Assembly: GCA_963772585.1 (NCBI GenBank)
Contig: CAVYXV010000001.1
Location: 1-64,000 of the forward strand
DNA: 64,000 nt
Direction: 5' to 3'
DNA from: CAVVXN01 sp963772585
Lineage (GTDB): Bacteria; Planctomycetota; PLA2; JAEUHO01
Shown: piece by piece, positions 51,202 to 60,829 of the stretch
Layout: every line of letters begins with the position of its first letter
How positions within the stretch are numbered: position 1 is the stretch's first letter
Position numbers and translations under genes: made by a program
The notes under the pieces: model-generated
What the model was told of the DNA's origin: nothing
The model's database searches: none
What the model saw: only the letters and a program-made list of their open reading frames with translations

Positions 51202-51978
51202 TCACCAGCGCTTCTTCTTGTTCTTGTTCCACCACGTGCGCCAGTCCTGCGGGCGCGTGATGCTCTGCCCCGTCAGCGCCTGGAGGGCTTCGCGGATGGG
51301 CCGCGCGAAGATCTTCCACCGCTTCTGGTTGACGTCCGCGATGACCCGCTGCTCCGGCTTCATGGAGAGCATGAGGTTGTAGGTGGACGTGTAGACGTCG
51401 ATCAGCGCCTTCACGGCGTCCTTTCGGAGCGGGAGCTTCGCGGACGCGTACGTGGCGAGGGCATCGGCGGCGGCGGCGACCACGTCGGCGTCTTCGTCCG
51501 TGCGCACGAGCCCGGTGAGCGGAGGGACCGCCTTGGCATCCGCGGCGATGGAGAGCGAACGGGCGATGCGCTTCCGCAGATCCGTGTCGCGGCGGTAGTC
51601 GTTGTCGTCGAGCCGTTCGGCAAGGGGTCCGACCAGCGCCTCGCCGTGCTCCTTGTCCACCAGCGCGAAGACGGCGTCCCGCACGACCGCCTCGGTGAGC
51701 GGCACGGCCCCCAGCGCCGCGATCGCCGCCTCGGGGCCCCCGAGCACCTCCAGCGCCTCGATCTGCTTCAGGATGCGCGCGCGGCGCTCGTCGTCGAGCG
51801 GTCGGGGGTTGCGAGCCTCCTTCCGCAGGTCCTTCCCGAGGTCCCGGATGGCCTGCTTTCGCGCCCGCTCGGCCGCTTGGCCAGGCTCCTCCTCGGCGAC
51901 GCCGCGGGGGGCGAAGCAAGCGAGAAGGCAGAGGACCAGGAGCCCGTGGAGGGAAATCCGGAGCACGACCATGCCCAT
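51202..51978 (-). CDS. Secreted HEAT-like protein, 258 aa
   Basis: A signal peptide (VVLRISLHGLLVLCLLACFA) is followed by a charged helix and HEAT-like pairs (AAIAALGAVPLTEAVVRDAV, DLRKRIARSLSIAADAKAVP, DADVVAAAADALATYASAKL). The C-terminus has a distinctive segment (REALQALTGQSITRPQDWRTWW) typical of planctomycete-style HEAT proteins that end in a WxxWWxxN-like motif (TWWNKNKKKRW here). No enzyme motif is visible. Likely a periplasmic scaffold. The kynureninase-type gene is divergent, about 100 bases away. Confidence 0.75.
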   Translation of the reverse strand: MGMVVLRISLHGLLVLCLLACFAPRGVAEEEPGQAAERARKQAIRDLGKDLRKEARNPRPLDDERRARILKQIEALEVLGGPEAAIAALGAVPLTEAVVRDAVFALVDKEHGEALVGPLAERLDDNDYRRDTDLRKRIARSLSIAADAKAVPPLTGLVRTDEDADVVAAAADALATYASAKLPLRKDAVKALIDVYTSTYNLMLSMKPEQRVIADVNQKRWKIFARPIREALQALTGQSITRPQDWRTWWNKNKKKRW

Positions 51979-52075
51979 GCTAACGCGCGTCGGGCCCGGC
52001 TCGGATCTCCTCCGGGCTGCTACAGTCCCGGAGCCGGCCGCCGGACCGCCGCGGGCGGCCCTCCCGGAGGAACGC

Positions 52076-53284
52076 GTGCCCGAACCCGCCGTCCAGGACC
52101 CCCTGCTGGCCTACCGGGCGCGATTCCCCACCCTGGAGACGTCCACCTACCTGATCTCGAACTCGCTGGGCGCGATGCCGGACGAGGCTCGCCGGGACCT
52201 CGAGGAGTACGCCCGGGCGTGGACGGAGCGCGGCGTCCGCGCGTGGGCCGAGCGCTGGTGGGCGATGGCCGGGGAGGTGGGCGACGCGATCGGCGGACTC
52301 TTCGGGGCTCCGCCCGGTACGGTCTCGATGCACCAGAACGTGACGCTCGCCTCGGCGGTGGTCGCGTCGTGCTTCGACTGGAGCGGGCCGAGGAACGGCG
52401 TCGTCTACACGGACATGAACTTCCCGAGCGTGCGCTACCTGTACGAGACGCAGGTCGCGGCCCTGGGGGCTCGCGTGCGGGCCGTGGAGTCGGAAGACGG
52501 CGTGGGCGTCCCGACGGATCGCGTTCTCGAGGCGATCGACGAACGAACGCTCCTCGTTCCCATCAGCCACGTCCTGTTCCGCAGCGCGTGGATCCAGGAC
52601 GCGCGTGCCATCTGCGAACGCGCTCGCGAGGTGGGCGCCCACGTCGTCCTCGACGCATACCAGTCGATCGGAACGGTGCCGGTGGACGTCGGCGAGCTCG
52701 GGTGCGCTTTCCTCGTCGGCGGCGTCCTCAAGTGGCTCTGCGGCGGACCGGGCGGGGCGTTCCTCTACGTGCGACCCGACCTGCTGGACAGGCTCGAGCC
52801 GCGCCTGACGGGGTGGATGGCGCACCCGGAGCCGTTCGCGTTCGCGCCGCCGCCGATGACCTGGACCAAGGGCGCGTACCGCTTCATGAACGGAACGCCG
52901 AACGTCCCCGCGCTCTACGCCGGACGCGCCGGGCCGCGCATCGTCGGCGAGGCGGGCGTGGAGGCCATCCGCGCGAAGAGCCGGCGCCAGACGGCGCGGC
53001 TGGTGGAGAGGGCTCTCGCCGAGGGCTGGAACGTGACGGCTCCCCGCGACCCCGAACGCCGGGGCGGGACCGTCGCGGTGGACGTCCCCCACGCGGATCT
53101 CGTGAAGCTCGAACTCCTCCGCCGCGAGGTGATCGTGGACTACCGGCCCGGGGCGGGCATCCGCATCTCGCCGCACTTCTACAACCGGGACGACGAGTGT
53201 GACCACGCGATGGACGAGATCCGGGACATCCTCCGGACCCACGCGTGGAAGCGCCACGAGGGGGCGAGACCGACCGTCTCATGA
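52076..53284 (+). CDS. kynU: Kynureninase-like PLP enzyme (aminotransferase class V fold), 402 aa
   Basis: The start is GTG with GGAGG seven bases before it. Class V fold markers are STYLISNSLGAMP, TVSMHQNVTLASAVVASCFD (PLP phosphate loop), VLDAYQSIGTVPVDV (cofactor Asp), and GGVLKWLCGGPGGAFLYVRP with the PLP Lys. The segment after the Lys is kynureninase-like. The next gene, overlapping by four bases, is a KynB-type cyclase, which supports a kynurenine pathway role: cleavage of kynurenine to anthranilate and alanine. A cysteine-desulfurase-like lyase is the alternative. No tryptophan dioxygenase gene is in the window. A TACAGT hexamer at 52021-52026 may be the -10 box. Confidence 0.7.
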   Translation: MPEPAVQDPLLAYRARFPTLETSTYLISNSLGAMPDEARRDLEEYARAWTERGVRAWAERWWAMAGEVGDAIGGLFGAPPGTVSMHQNVTLASAVVASCFDWSGPRNGVVYTDMNFPSVRYLYETQVAALGARVRAVESEDGVGVPTDRVLEAIDERTLLVPISHVLFRSAWIQDARAICERAREVGAHVVLDAYQSIGTVPVDVGELGCAFLVGGVLKWLCGGPGGAFLYVRPDLLDRLEPRLTGWMAHPEPFAFAPPPMTWTKGAYRFMNGTPNVPALYAGRAGPRIVGEAGVEAIRAKSRRQTARLVERALAEGWNVTAPRDPERRGGTVAVDVPHADLVKLELLRREVIVDYRPGAGIRISPHFYNRDDECDHAMDEIRDILRTHAWKRHEGARPTVS

Positions 53285-53907
53285 AGATCCACGACGTGAG
53301 CCGGCCCGTCCGGAAGGGCATGCCCGTGTGGCCGGGCGACACTCCCTTCGACTTCTCCTTCGTCGCGAGGATCGCCGAGGGGGCGGCGGTCAACGTCGGC
53401 CGGGTGGCGATGAGCGTCCACACGGGCGCCCATGTCGATGCGCCGCTGCACTTCCAGGACGACGCCCTCGACGCGGCGTCGGTTCCGCTCGAGCCCTACG
53501 TCGGCCCGGCCGTCGTGGCGCGGGTGGCGGCCGGGGGGGGGATCCGCCCGTCGGACCTGCCCCAGGGCCTGGAGGCGGCCCTCGCCCGCGCGCCTCGACT
53601 CCTGCTGCGGACCTATGGCCAAAGGCCCACCGCGTTCGACGAGGCGATGGCCCACGCCACCGTCGAACTGGCGGACTGGCTCGCCACCCGCGGCGTTCGT
53701 CTCCTCGGGCTGGACAGCGACTCCATGGACGCATTCGACTCGAAGGAGCTCCCGGCGCACAAACGTCTCGCCTCGCACGGGATCGCCATTCTCGAGGGGC
53801 TCGATCTCTCGGTCGTGGAAGACGGGACCTACGAGTTGATCGCCCTTCCGCTCCGACTGGTCGGCGCCGACGCGAGTCCGGTCCGCGCCGTGCTGGTGGA
53901 GCGGTGA
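53281..53907 (+). CDS. kynB: Cyclase-family hydrolase, kynurenine formamidase type
   Basis: The 208-residue metal-dependent hydrolase starts MKIHDVSRPVRKGMPVWPGDTPF-like text; the WPGDTPF string is typical of KynB. The signature HTGAHVDAPLHF gives the His/Asp/His metal ligands, and LLGLDSDSMDAFDSKELPAH is the second conserved block. KynB hydrolyses N-formylkynurenine to kynurenine. The ATG overlaps the stop of the kynureninase-like gene (ATGA), giving a two-step module in reverse pathway order. A general cyclase acting on another amide or lactone remains possible, but the pairing makes kynurenine the best guess. Confidence 0.8.
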   Translation: MKIHDVSRPVRKGMPVWPGDTPFDFSFVARIAEGAAVNVGRVAMSVHTGAHVDAPLHFQDDALDAASVPLEPYVGPAVVARVAAGGGIRPSDLPQGLEAALARAPRLLLRTYGQRPTAFDEAMAHATVELADWLATRGVRLLGLDSDSMDAFDSKELPAHKRLASHGIAILEGLDLSVVEDGTYELIALPLRLVGADASPVRAVLVER

Positions 53908-53996
53908 CCGCACCCGGTGGCCTCCGGGTTTCCACACCGCTTCTTGCGCCCCGTGGCTCGAAGCCCCACCATGTTCCCGGGGGCGCGGAGGGTTGC

Positions 53997-54461
53997 ATGG
54001 CCGACGCACGTCAGGAGCTGGAGGGGATCCTCGCCGAGATCGTCCCGACCCTGGATGGTCTCGATCTCACTTCGCCGGACGCGGCCGAAGTCCTCGAGGC
54101 GGCGCACCCGTTCCACAGCCCGGGCATGAACCGGATCCGGGAGCTGTGCGAGATCGGCCTGCAGAAGGGTTGGCTCGTGCCGCGGGAAGCCAGCGAGAGG
54201 GTCCGCTTCGGGCGCCTGACCAAGGACCTCGGCGGCTACGCCGTGGATTGCGTCCTGATGGAGGGAGAGGCGCTCGGCCACACCCACACCCGGGGGGAGG
54301 TGAACATCGCCTTCGCCTGGGAGGGGGACCCGCGATTCGACGGCCATCCCGAAGGCTGGGTCGTGTTCGGTCCCGGTACGCACCACGTCCCCACCGTGAC
54401 CGGCGGAAGGATGCTCTTCGTCTACTTCGTCCCCGGCGGCGCCGTGGAGTGGGACCCCTAG
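53997..54461 (+). CDS. Cupin-like DUF4863 / 4-hydroxylaminobenzoate lyase family protein
   Basis: The 154-residue protein has an N-terminal helix (ARQELEGILAEIVPTLDGL) and a small beta-barrel with FGRLTKDLGGYAVDCVLMEG, LGHTHTRGEVNIAFAW (metal-type His-x-His and Glu) and WVVFGPGTHHVPTVTGGRML. This resembles the family that includes 4-hydroxylaminobenzoate lyase (DUF4863). The start ATG 53997 is set by GGAGGG just upstream; a GTG at 53904 overlapping kynB is less likely. As third gene of the unit it may act on an aromatic amine derived from anthranilate, which is inference from context. Confidence 0.6.
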   Translation: MADARQELEGILAEIVPTLDGLDLTSPDAAEVLEAAHPFHSPGMNRIRELCEIGLQKGWLVPREASERVRFGRLTKDLGGYAVDCVLMEGEALGHTHTRGEVNIAFAWEGDPRFDGHPEGWVVFGPGTHHVPTVTGGRMLFVYFVPGGAVEWDP

Positions 54462-54750
54462 TGTCCTGAGTCGCAACTTCGTGTGCAAAGGAAGACGCCC
54501 GTGGGGACCCCCGAGGGTGTCCCTTGGCGGCGTTCGCCTCCGATCGGCGCGCTGGATGGGGAGCGGAGGCCCCATGAGACGACACCGCGTACGACCGTAC
54601 GCAAGGGGGACGAAGGGGGCCGATCGCCCCCAGGCCAGCGTGCCGCACGGCCTCATGGACAGGAACGCCCGGCACGGCACACCAGGTCGGAGGGCGACCA
54701 AGGCGCGTCGCGTGCCGTGAAGCGATGGGCCCCGGGCGTGTGCGGCCGGC
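54462..54750. other. Intergenic region upstream of rnpB, no gene supported
   Basis: Short frames on both strands have low-complexity translations. The region should carry the rnpB promoter; only the -10 hexamer at 54751 is recognisable. Confidence 0.4.
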
Positions 54751-54756
54751 TACAAT
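54751..54756 (+). promoter_or_regulatory. -10 box of rnpB
   Basis: TACAAT lies six bases before the start of the RNase P RNA P1 stem. No good -35 hexamer is visible 16-18 bases upstream. Confidence 0.55.
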
Positions 54757-54761
54757 CCTTC

Positions 54762-55172
54762 CGGCGAGCGGGCCGGGCGACCGCGGGGTCTTCGGGCCCC
54801 GAGGAAAGTCCGGGCTCCACAGGGCACGGTGGTGGGTAACGCCCACCGGGCGCGAGCCCAGGGAAAGCGCACCAGAGAGCAGACCGCCGATGGCTCCGAG
54901 CATGGCCGAGAGGCCGTGTCGAGGAGCACAGGCAAGGGTGAAACGGTGGGGTAAGAGCCCACCGCGGTGGCGGTGACGTCACTGGCACGGCAAGCCCCAC
55001 CCGGAGAAAGGCCAAATAGGGGGGCAGCGGGTCCTTCGGGACCCCACGGCGCGGCCCGCGCCGTCACGACTCCCGGGTAGGCCGTTCGAGGCCGCCGGCG
55101 ACGGCGGCTCCAGATCGATGGTCGCCCCGGTCCCAGGACCGGACAGGACCCGGCTTACAGGCCCGCTCGCCG
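54762..55172 (+). ncRNA. rnpB: RNase P RNA, bacterial type A
   Basis: This is the catalytic RNA of tRNA 5' maturation. The ends pair as P1 (GCGAGCGGGCC at the start with GGCCCGCTCGC at the end). The conserved core is clear: GAGGAAAGTCCGGGCTCC after P3, AGAGCAGACCGCCGATGG in the specificity domain, AGGGTGAAACGGTG with GGTAAGAGCCCACCG, and the closing GACCCGGCTTACAGGCCCGC. The length of about 410 bases is normal. It stands alone on the plus strand between the kynurenine-type unit and the minus-strand block of the window's right end. Confidence 0.95.
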
Positions 55173-55443
55173 CTTCTCGTCCGCCGCCCGGGGAGGGGCC
55201 GGGGGGCGACGTGGCGTCTCGTGGCGCGAGCGCGGCGGCGTGCTCGTCGTCGTGTCGGCCCGCGGCCCGGGTGGGGCCTTCGTGGGGAGGGCCTTCGCCG
55301 CTCGACGGGGGTGGTCTCCCCCGCAAGGGGGGCGGGCGGTGGGTGCCTCTCCACGACCACGCCGGGGAGCCCGCGCACGCCTGCGAGCCCGCGCCAGGGC
55401 ACCGCGGCGTGGGACCGTGGACGGGGCCCCTCCCCCCGCCCCG

Positions 55444-56151
55444 CTACGGCAGGATGATGCGGTTGCAGCCCCGGCAGCGGACCAGGCGGGTCAGGTTCAC
55501 GACCGCCAGCATGTCGTTGCGGGTCAGGTGCTCCATGCAGCCACCGCAGTACTCGCCTTCCAGGGGGGCGATGGCGCTGCCGCGCGCCTTCAGGACCCGC
55601 TCGTAGGCCTGGAGCGGGTCCGGGGGGATGCCCTTCGTCAGGCCCTTGCGGTCGTCGAGGAGGGCCTCGCGCTTCGCCTTCACGTCCTCCAGGCTCTCGT
55701 CGAGCCGCGCCTGGGCGTCCTCGACCTTCTGGCGGGCCTCCTCCTGCTCCTTCACCAGCGCCTCGACTCGGGCCTGCCCCTGCTCGACGACATCCATGAT
55801 CTTCAGGATCTCGCCCTGGAGGCGGTCGGCCTCGGCCTGGTAGTTGGTGAGCTCGGCCTTGAAGGCCACGAACTCCCGGTTCGTCTTCACCTCGGAGGAC
55901 TGCGCCCGGATGCGCTCGATCCTGTGCTCGGCGGACTTCAGCTCGTTCTCGCGGAGCTTGGTCTGGGCCCTCAGGACGCGGATCCGCTCCTCGAGGGCGT
56001 CGACCTTCTTCTGGATCTCGCCGACGCGCTGCTCGATCCCCGTCAGCCTCGCCGGGCCGCCCTGGATCGCCTCATCGAGCCGACGGATCTCCCTGTCGTG
56101 CTCGTGGAGGACCCGCAGCTTGTCGGCGACCTCCGCGAACCCAGTCATCAT
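55444..56151 (-). CDS. Coiled-coil protein with C4-type zinc ribbon (COG1579-like)
   Basis: The 235-residue protein begins MMTGFAEVADKL; the sequence upstream of these two Met codons is low complexity. About 170 residues of coiled coil (REIRRLDEAIQ through EEARQKVEDAQARLDESL) include the conserved VKTNREFVAFKAELTNY. The C-terminal zinc ribbon is YCGGCM ... RCRGCNRI (two CxxC pairs). This architecture is that of the putative nucleic-acid-binding family found in many bacteria and often annotated only as C4-type zinc ribbon protein; its role is not established. It follows rpoD on the same strand by 142 bases. Confidence 0.85.
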   Translation of the reverse strand: MMTGFAEVADKLRVLHEHDREIRRLDEAIQGGPARLTGIEQRVGEIQKKVDALEERIRVLRAQTKLRENELKSAEHRIERIRAQSSEVKTNREFVAFKAELTNYQAEADRLQGEILKIMDVVEQGQARVEALVKEQEEARQKVEDAQARLDESLEDVKAKREALLDDRKGLTKGIPPDPLQAYERVLKARGSAIAPLEGEYCGGCMEHLTRNDMLAVVNLTRLVRCRGCNRIILP

Positions 56152-56293
56152 GGTCAATTCCGGACCCCCATCGAGAGGTGACACGGCAAGGTATCCACGG
56201 ACCGGGGCCGGGGGAAGGCCTTCTTCCACCGGGTCCGGCTCCCCGACGTCGCGCGCGCGGAATCCACCCGCGGAGTCGGGGTGCCCGCGAGGC

Positions 56294-58029
56294 TCACGTC
56301 TCGAGGAACCCTTCCAGCTTGCGCGCCCGGACCGGGTGCTGGAGCTTGCGCACGGCCTTCGCCTCGATCTGGCGCACCCGTTCCCGGGTCACCTTGAAGA
56401 TCTTGCCCGACCTCCTCCAGGGTGTAGGTGTAGCCGTCCCCGATGCCGTACCGGAGCTTGATGATCTCCCGCTCGCGGAAGGTGAGGGTCTGGAGGACCT
56501 GGTCGATCTTGTCCTTCAGCATCTCGTGGGTCGCGGCGTTGACGGGACTCTCGGCCTGCTCGTCCTCGATGAAGTCGCCGAAGTAGGAGTCCTCCGAATC
56601 GCCGATCGGGCCGGTCGAGGCTGATCGGGTGCTTGCTGATCTTCATCACCCGCTTCGTCTCCTCGACGCTGATGCCGCTGGCGCGGGCGATCTCGTCGAT
56701 CGTCGGCTCCCGCCCCATCTTCTGGATCAGGCGCTTGGTGACGTTGCGGATCTTCGACATCGTCTCGATCATGTGCACGGGGATGCGGATCGTGCGCGCC
56801 TGGTCGGCGATCGAGCGGGTGATGGCCTGGCGGATCCACCAGGTGGCGTAGGTGCTGAACTTGTACCCGCGTCGGTACTCGTACTTCTCGACCGCCTTCA
56901 TCAGGCCGGTGTTCCCCTCCTGGATGAGGTCCAGGAAGGTCAGGCCGCGGTTGCGGTACTTCTTGGCGATGGACACCACGAGGCGGAGGTTTCCGGAGGA
57001 GAGCTTGCGCTTGGCCTCTTCGTACTCCCCGAAGCGGTAGCGGATCTCCTCGACCCGATCCAGGAAGGCGTCGAGCGGCTCGAGCGCCTGGATCTCGATC
57101 TCTTCCAACCGCTCCTCGGCGTCGCGGATCTCCTCCTCTTCGCCGCCCCGCCGCTTGAGCTCCTTCACGCGGTGGCGGAGCTCGCCGATCTCCTCCGCGA
57201 TCTCGAGGCACTCTTCGTGCACCGGCCGGATCTTCTTCGTCTGGATCGCCACCTCTTCGAGCATGTAGAGCGCCTTCAGCCGGCGGCTGAGCAGCGAGGG
57301 CACGTACACGCCCTTCTCCGTGCGCGGCTTCGCGATCAGGGCCTCGAGCTGGTCGCGGCTCTTGGCCCGCTGGACGTATCGCTCCATGTCGGCGCGCATG
57401 CCGGTGACGAGCTTCTCCAGCGTCCGCAGGTTGACCGGCATCCGCTTCTGCAGGTCGTCCTTGCCGACGGGGTCGGCCGTCCCGATGCGAAGGGTGCGGT
57501 CGAAGGCGTGGTCGCCCCGGGCGACGTCCTGCAGGATTCGGATCGCCGCGGCGATGCCCAGCCCGCTCTCCAGGACGGCGTGGCGGTAGCGCTTGCGCGT
57601 GATCTCGATCTTCTTGGAGAGGCTGATCTCCTCGTCGCGCGTGAGCAGCGGGATCTCGCCCATCTGCGTGAGGTACATGCGGACGGGGTCGTCGATCTTC
57701 TCGGTGGTGATCGGCATGTCGAGGGCGCTGGCGGTCTCCTCGCGGGCCACCTGCTGGACGAGCGCCTCGTCCACCTGGATCCGGGTGCTCTTCCTCTCCC
57801 GCCGGGCCGCCTCGCCCCCATCCACGATCTCGATGCCGGCGAGATCGATGGTCTGGAGGATCCGGTCCATCATGGCCGGGCACGGCGCCTCTTCGGGCTC
57901 CGCGGTGTTCAGCTCCTCGTAGGTGATGTAGCCCCGCTCGCGACCCGTCTTGATGAGATCGTGGATCTCCGGCTCGGTCTCGTCGATCGGGCTCGGCGGC
58001 ACGTACGGGTCGACTCTGCGCTTGCTCAT
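56294..58029 (-). CDS. rpoD: Primary sigma factor RpoD (two apparent +1 frameshifts)
   Basis: The main sigma factor of RNA polymerase. Region 1.2 is DDPVRMYLTQMGEIPLLTRD, the non-conserved insert follows, and region 2 is GNLRLVVSIAKKYRNRGL, FLDLIQEGNTGLMKAVEKYE and YATWWIRQAITRSIADQART. Region 3 is REPTIDEIARASGISVEE. The frame breaks after KHPISLDRP near 56613 and resumes as GDSEDSYFGDFIEDEQAES. It breaks again after YTLEEVG near 56407 and resumes as region 4.2 (VTRERVRQIEAKAVRKLQHP). Each break is explained by one extra base in a C/G run of three. An essential gene would not carry these, so sequence error is likely. Corrected length is 577 residues. The ATG overlaps the dnaG stop. Confidence 0.93.
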
Positions 58030-59868
58030 CCAACCTGCTCCCACGATGCGGAGGGGGGGACCTCGTCCGGGGCGTCCGGGAAGCCCGCGTCCGCCGGGGC
58101 CTCGCGGTCTTCGAGGTCGCCCGGATCGGCCCCCTGGGATCGACGTGCGTTCGCCCCCCCGAGTTCCCGAAGCAGGTCCCGCGTCCGCCGCTCGGCCATC
58201 CGCTGCCTCTCCAGGTACTCGATGTGCAAAACCAGGCGCTCCTCGAGAGTGGGGTCGTCCACGAGCCCCGCCAGAAAGTCCTGGATCGCGCCATCGTCCG
58301 GGAACCGGCGCATCAGGTTGCGGATGGTGATCGCGTCGCCCCCGTCCGCCATGGACAAGCACGCTTTATAGAGGCGACGCATCCCGGGGTCGGTGAAATC
58401 CTCGGGGCCCACCGCCCGGAAGACGGCCGGGCGCGTCGCGCTCCAGGAACACGACGCCGGCCAGGATGAAGGCCTCGGCGTCCCGGCGGCTCCGGGCGTA
58501 GACCCCCACCGCGTCGGCCGGGCCCGGGGCGGAGGCGCCGGAGCGGGCCCCTCGGCGCCGGGCCTCCTGGCGGAGTTGCCGCCCGGCCTCCTGGCGCAGC
58601 GCCCCCTCGGCCTCGAGCCCACCCAGGCGTTCGGCCGCGGCCCGGAGCCACTGGTCCCGCGCCACGGGACTCGGGACCTTGGTCAGGGTTGCCACGAGGG
58701 CCTCGCCGGCCCGGGCCCGCCCGTCCGGCCCGGAGAGGTCGAAGCGGCGGCCCAGCACGCGGAGCTTGAAGTCGAGGACGTCGAGCGCGGCGCCGAGGAT
58801 CGCCTCGACGGCTTCCGAGCCCTCTTCCATCAGGATCTCGTCCACGTCCCGGCCTTCCGGCAGGAGGGCGACCCGGATCTCCAGCCCCTCCTGGAGCAGC
58901 ACGTCCAGCGTGCGCTCCGCCGCCTTCTGGCCCGCCTCGTCCCCGTCGTAGACGAGGACCACGCGCCGGGCGAAGCGCTTGAGGAGCCCCGCCTGGTTCT
59001 GGGTGAACGCGGTGCCCATCCCCGCGACCGCGCGATCGAAGCCGCGGAGGTGGCACATGAGCACGTCGGTGTAGCCCTCCATGAGGAGGGCCTCTCCGGT
59101 CCGGCGGATCGCCTCGCGGGCGCGGTCCAGCGCGTAGAGGGTGTTCGCCTTCTTGAATACGGCCGTCTCGGGGCCGTTCAGGTACTTCGGCTGCTCGTCC
59201 GGGGCGAGGGCCCGCGCCCCGAACGTCACCACCCGCCCGCGCAGGTCGGCGATGGGGAAGACGACCCGGTGGCGGAAGCGGTCGTAGAACCCGCTGCCGT
59301 CCTCGCGCCGCAGCACCAGGCCGGCGTCCTCCAGGGCCTCCGAAGGGAGGCGCTGCGTGCCGGCAGCCCCGAGCAGGCGATCCCAGCCCGCCGGGGCGTA
59401 TCCCAGGGCGAATCTGCGTTGCGCCGCCTCGTCGTAGCCCCGCTTGGCGAGATAGGCCCGGGCTTCGGCGCCCTCCGCGGCGGCGAGGCCCCTCTGGAAG
59501 AAGGCGTGGGCGAACGCGAGGGCGCGGTGCGCGCGCTCGTAGCGGCCCTCCTCCTGCTTGGTCCGGGCGCGGGCCTCGGGCACGGGGATGCCGCGCTCCT
59601 GGGCCAGCGAGCGGACGGCCTCCGGAAAGGTCATGCCCTCGTGCTCCATGAGGAAGCGGAAGACGTCGCCGCCCTTCCCGCAACCGAAGCACTTGAAGGT
59701 CTGGCGGTCGGGGTTGACCGTGAACGAGGGGGTCTTCTCGTCGTGGAAGGGACAGAGGCCCTTGGGGGAGCGACCGCCGCTCTTGAGGGTCACGTACCGC
59801 CCCACGACCTCGACGATGTCGTGCGCGGCGAGCACCCGGTCGATGACGTCCTGCGGAATGAGGCGCAT
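58026..59868 (-). CDS. dnaG: DNA primase DnaG (one apparent +1 frameshift)
   Basis: Makes RNA primers for replication. The zinc-binding domain is CPFHDEKTPSFTVNPD and FKCFGCGKGGDVFRF (Cys/His/Cys/Cys). The RNA polymerase core has FRHRVVFPIADLRGRVVTFG, and the TOPRIM domain has ALLMEGYTDVLM (Glu) and VLVYDGDEAGQKAA (DxD). The frame breaks near 58432 after VVFLERDA and resumes as AVFRAVGPEDFTDPGMRRL, the helicase-binding C-terminal domain. One extra C in a CCC run accounts for it. Corrected length is about 613 residues, normal for the family. The start ATG at 59868 directly precedes MRLIPQDVIDRVL. The stop overlaps the rpoD start, the classic dnaG-rpoD order. Confidence 0.93.
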
Positions 59869-59926
59869 GGGTTGGGGAGTTGGCGTCCGCGAAGCCGGGG
59901 CGGTGGCGGGCAGCACACCGGCGATT

Positions 59927-60829
59927 CTACGCGCCGTCTCCCCCGCCACCCGACGCGACGCGCCGGAAGAGGTCGAGGAGACCGGCGGGGCCGACGTCCT
60001 CCACGCGGCCCGACGCGGCGAGGCCGCTCGCGGCGAGCGACCGCTCGGCCTGCTCGGCCCCGAGCGACGGGCGGGCGTGGCGAAGCGCGGTCCGGAGGAT
60101 CTTCCGCCGCCGGCTGAAGAGCGCGGTCACGAAGGTGCCGAACCTCCGGGCCTCGACGCCCCGGACGGGACGATCGCCGAGCGGCACGAGCCGGACGACC
60201 GCCGAGGCGACGCGCGGCCTCGGCCAGAAGACCTCGGGGCCGAAACGCCGGAGGATCCGGCCCTTCGCCAGCAGCCCCACGAGGACGGACGGCGCGCCGT
60301 AGAGCCGTAGGCCGGGTCCGGCCAGGAGCTTCTCGACGACTTCGCGTTGGAGCATCACCACGAGTTCCTCGGGGGGATCGTCGGCGGCGAGCAGGTCGAG
60401 GACGATGGGCGTGCCGGCGCCGTAGGGCAGGTTGCTCACCACGAGGACGCGACCCGGCGCCGGGGGCCGCTGCCCGAGCGTCTTCACCAGCAGCGGCGAG
60501 AGGGCGTGCTTCGACTGGAGCGCGTCCGCCTCCACGAATCGGACCCGTTCCGGCCAGATCCTCAGGCTCCTCGCCAGCGCGAGCGCGTCGGGGTCGATCT
60601 CGAAGCTGGTGACGGCGGCGCCCGTCTCGGCCAGCGCGTGCGTGAGGAGCCCCACGCCCGTCCCGATCTCCACGACGTGATCGTCGGCAGAGACCCGCGC
60701 GTCGCGCACGATCGCGTCCACGGCCTGGGGATCGGTGAGGAAGTGCTGCCCGTGGCGCTTGCGCGGGCGGAACCCGCGCACCTCCAGGGCGGCTCTCAGC
60801 GCGTGCGCGGTCCGGGGGTACGCGGTCAC
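59927..60829 (-). CDS. rsmA: 16S rRNA dimethyladenosine transferase RsmA/KsgA
   Basis: Dimethylates two adjacent adenines near the 3' end of 16S rRNA with S-adenosylmethionine. The 300-residue protein has the family start RPRKRHGQHFLTDPQAVD, SAM motif VVEIGTGVGLLTHALAE, EIDPDALALARSL, and catalytic motif IV VVSNLPYGAGTPIV. The typical form is NLPYN or NLPYS, so the Gly at the last position is slightly unusual. The C-terminal domain has FWPRPRVASAVVRL. The start is GTG at 60829 with GGAGGA upstream, overlapping the stop of the HEAT gene by three bases. It precedes dnaG by 58 bases. Confidence 0.92.
   Translation of the reverse strand: MTAYPRTAHALRAALEVRGFRPRKRHGQHFLTDPQAVDAIVRDARVSADDHVVEIGTGVGLLTHALAETGAAVTSFEIDPDALALARSLRIWPERVRFVEADALQSKHALSPLLVKTLGQRPPAPGRVLVVSNLPYGAGTPIVLDLLAADDPPEELVVMLQREVVEKLLAGPGLRLYGAPSVLVGLLAKGRILRRFGPEVFWPRPRVASAVVRLVPLGDRPVRGVEARRFGTFVTALFSRRRKILRTALRHARPSLGAEQAERSLAASGLAASGRVEDVGPAGLLDLFRRVASGGGGDGA

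Noticed and set aside
51029..51382. A 117-codon ORF across the tandem repeat
   Set aside because: It is made of repeated SPVEIVTRWRS-like text from the 16-17 bp units and then antisense of the HEAT gene. The repeat lengths also shift the frame.
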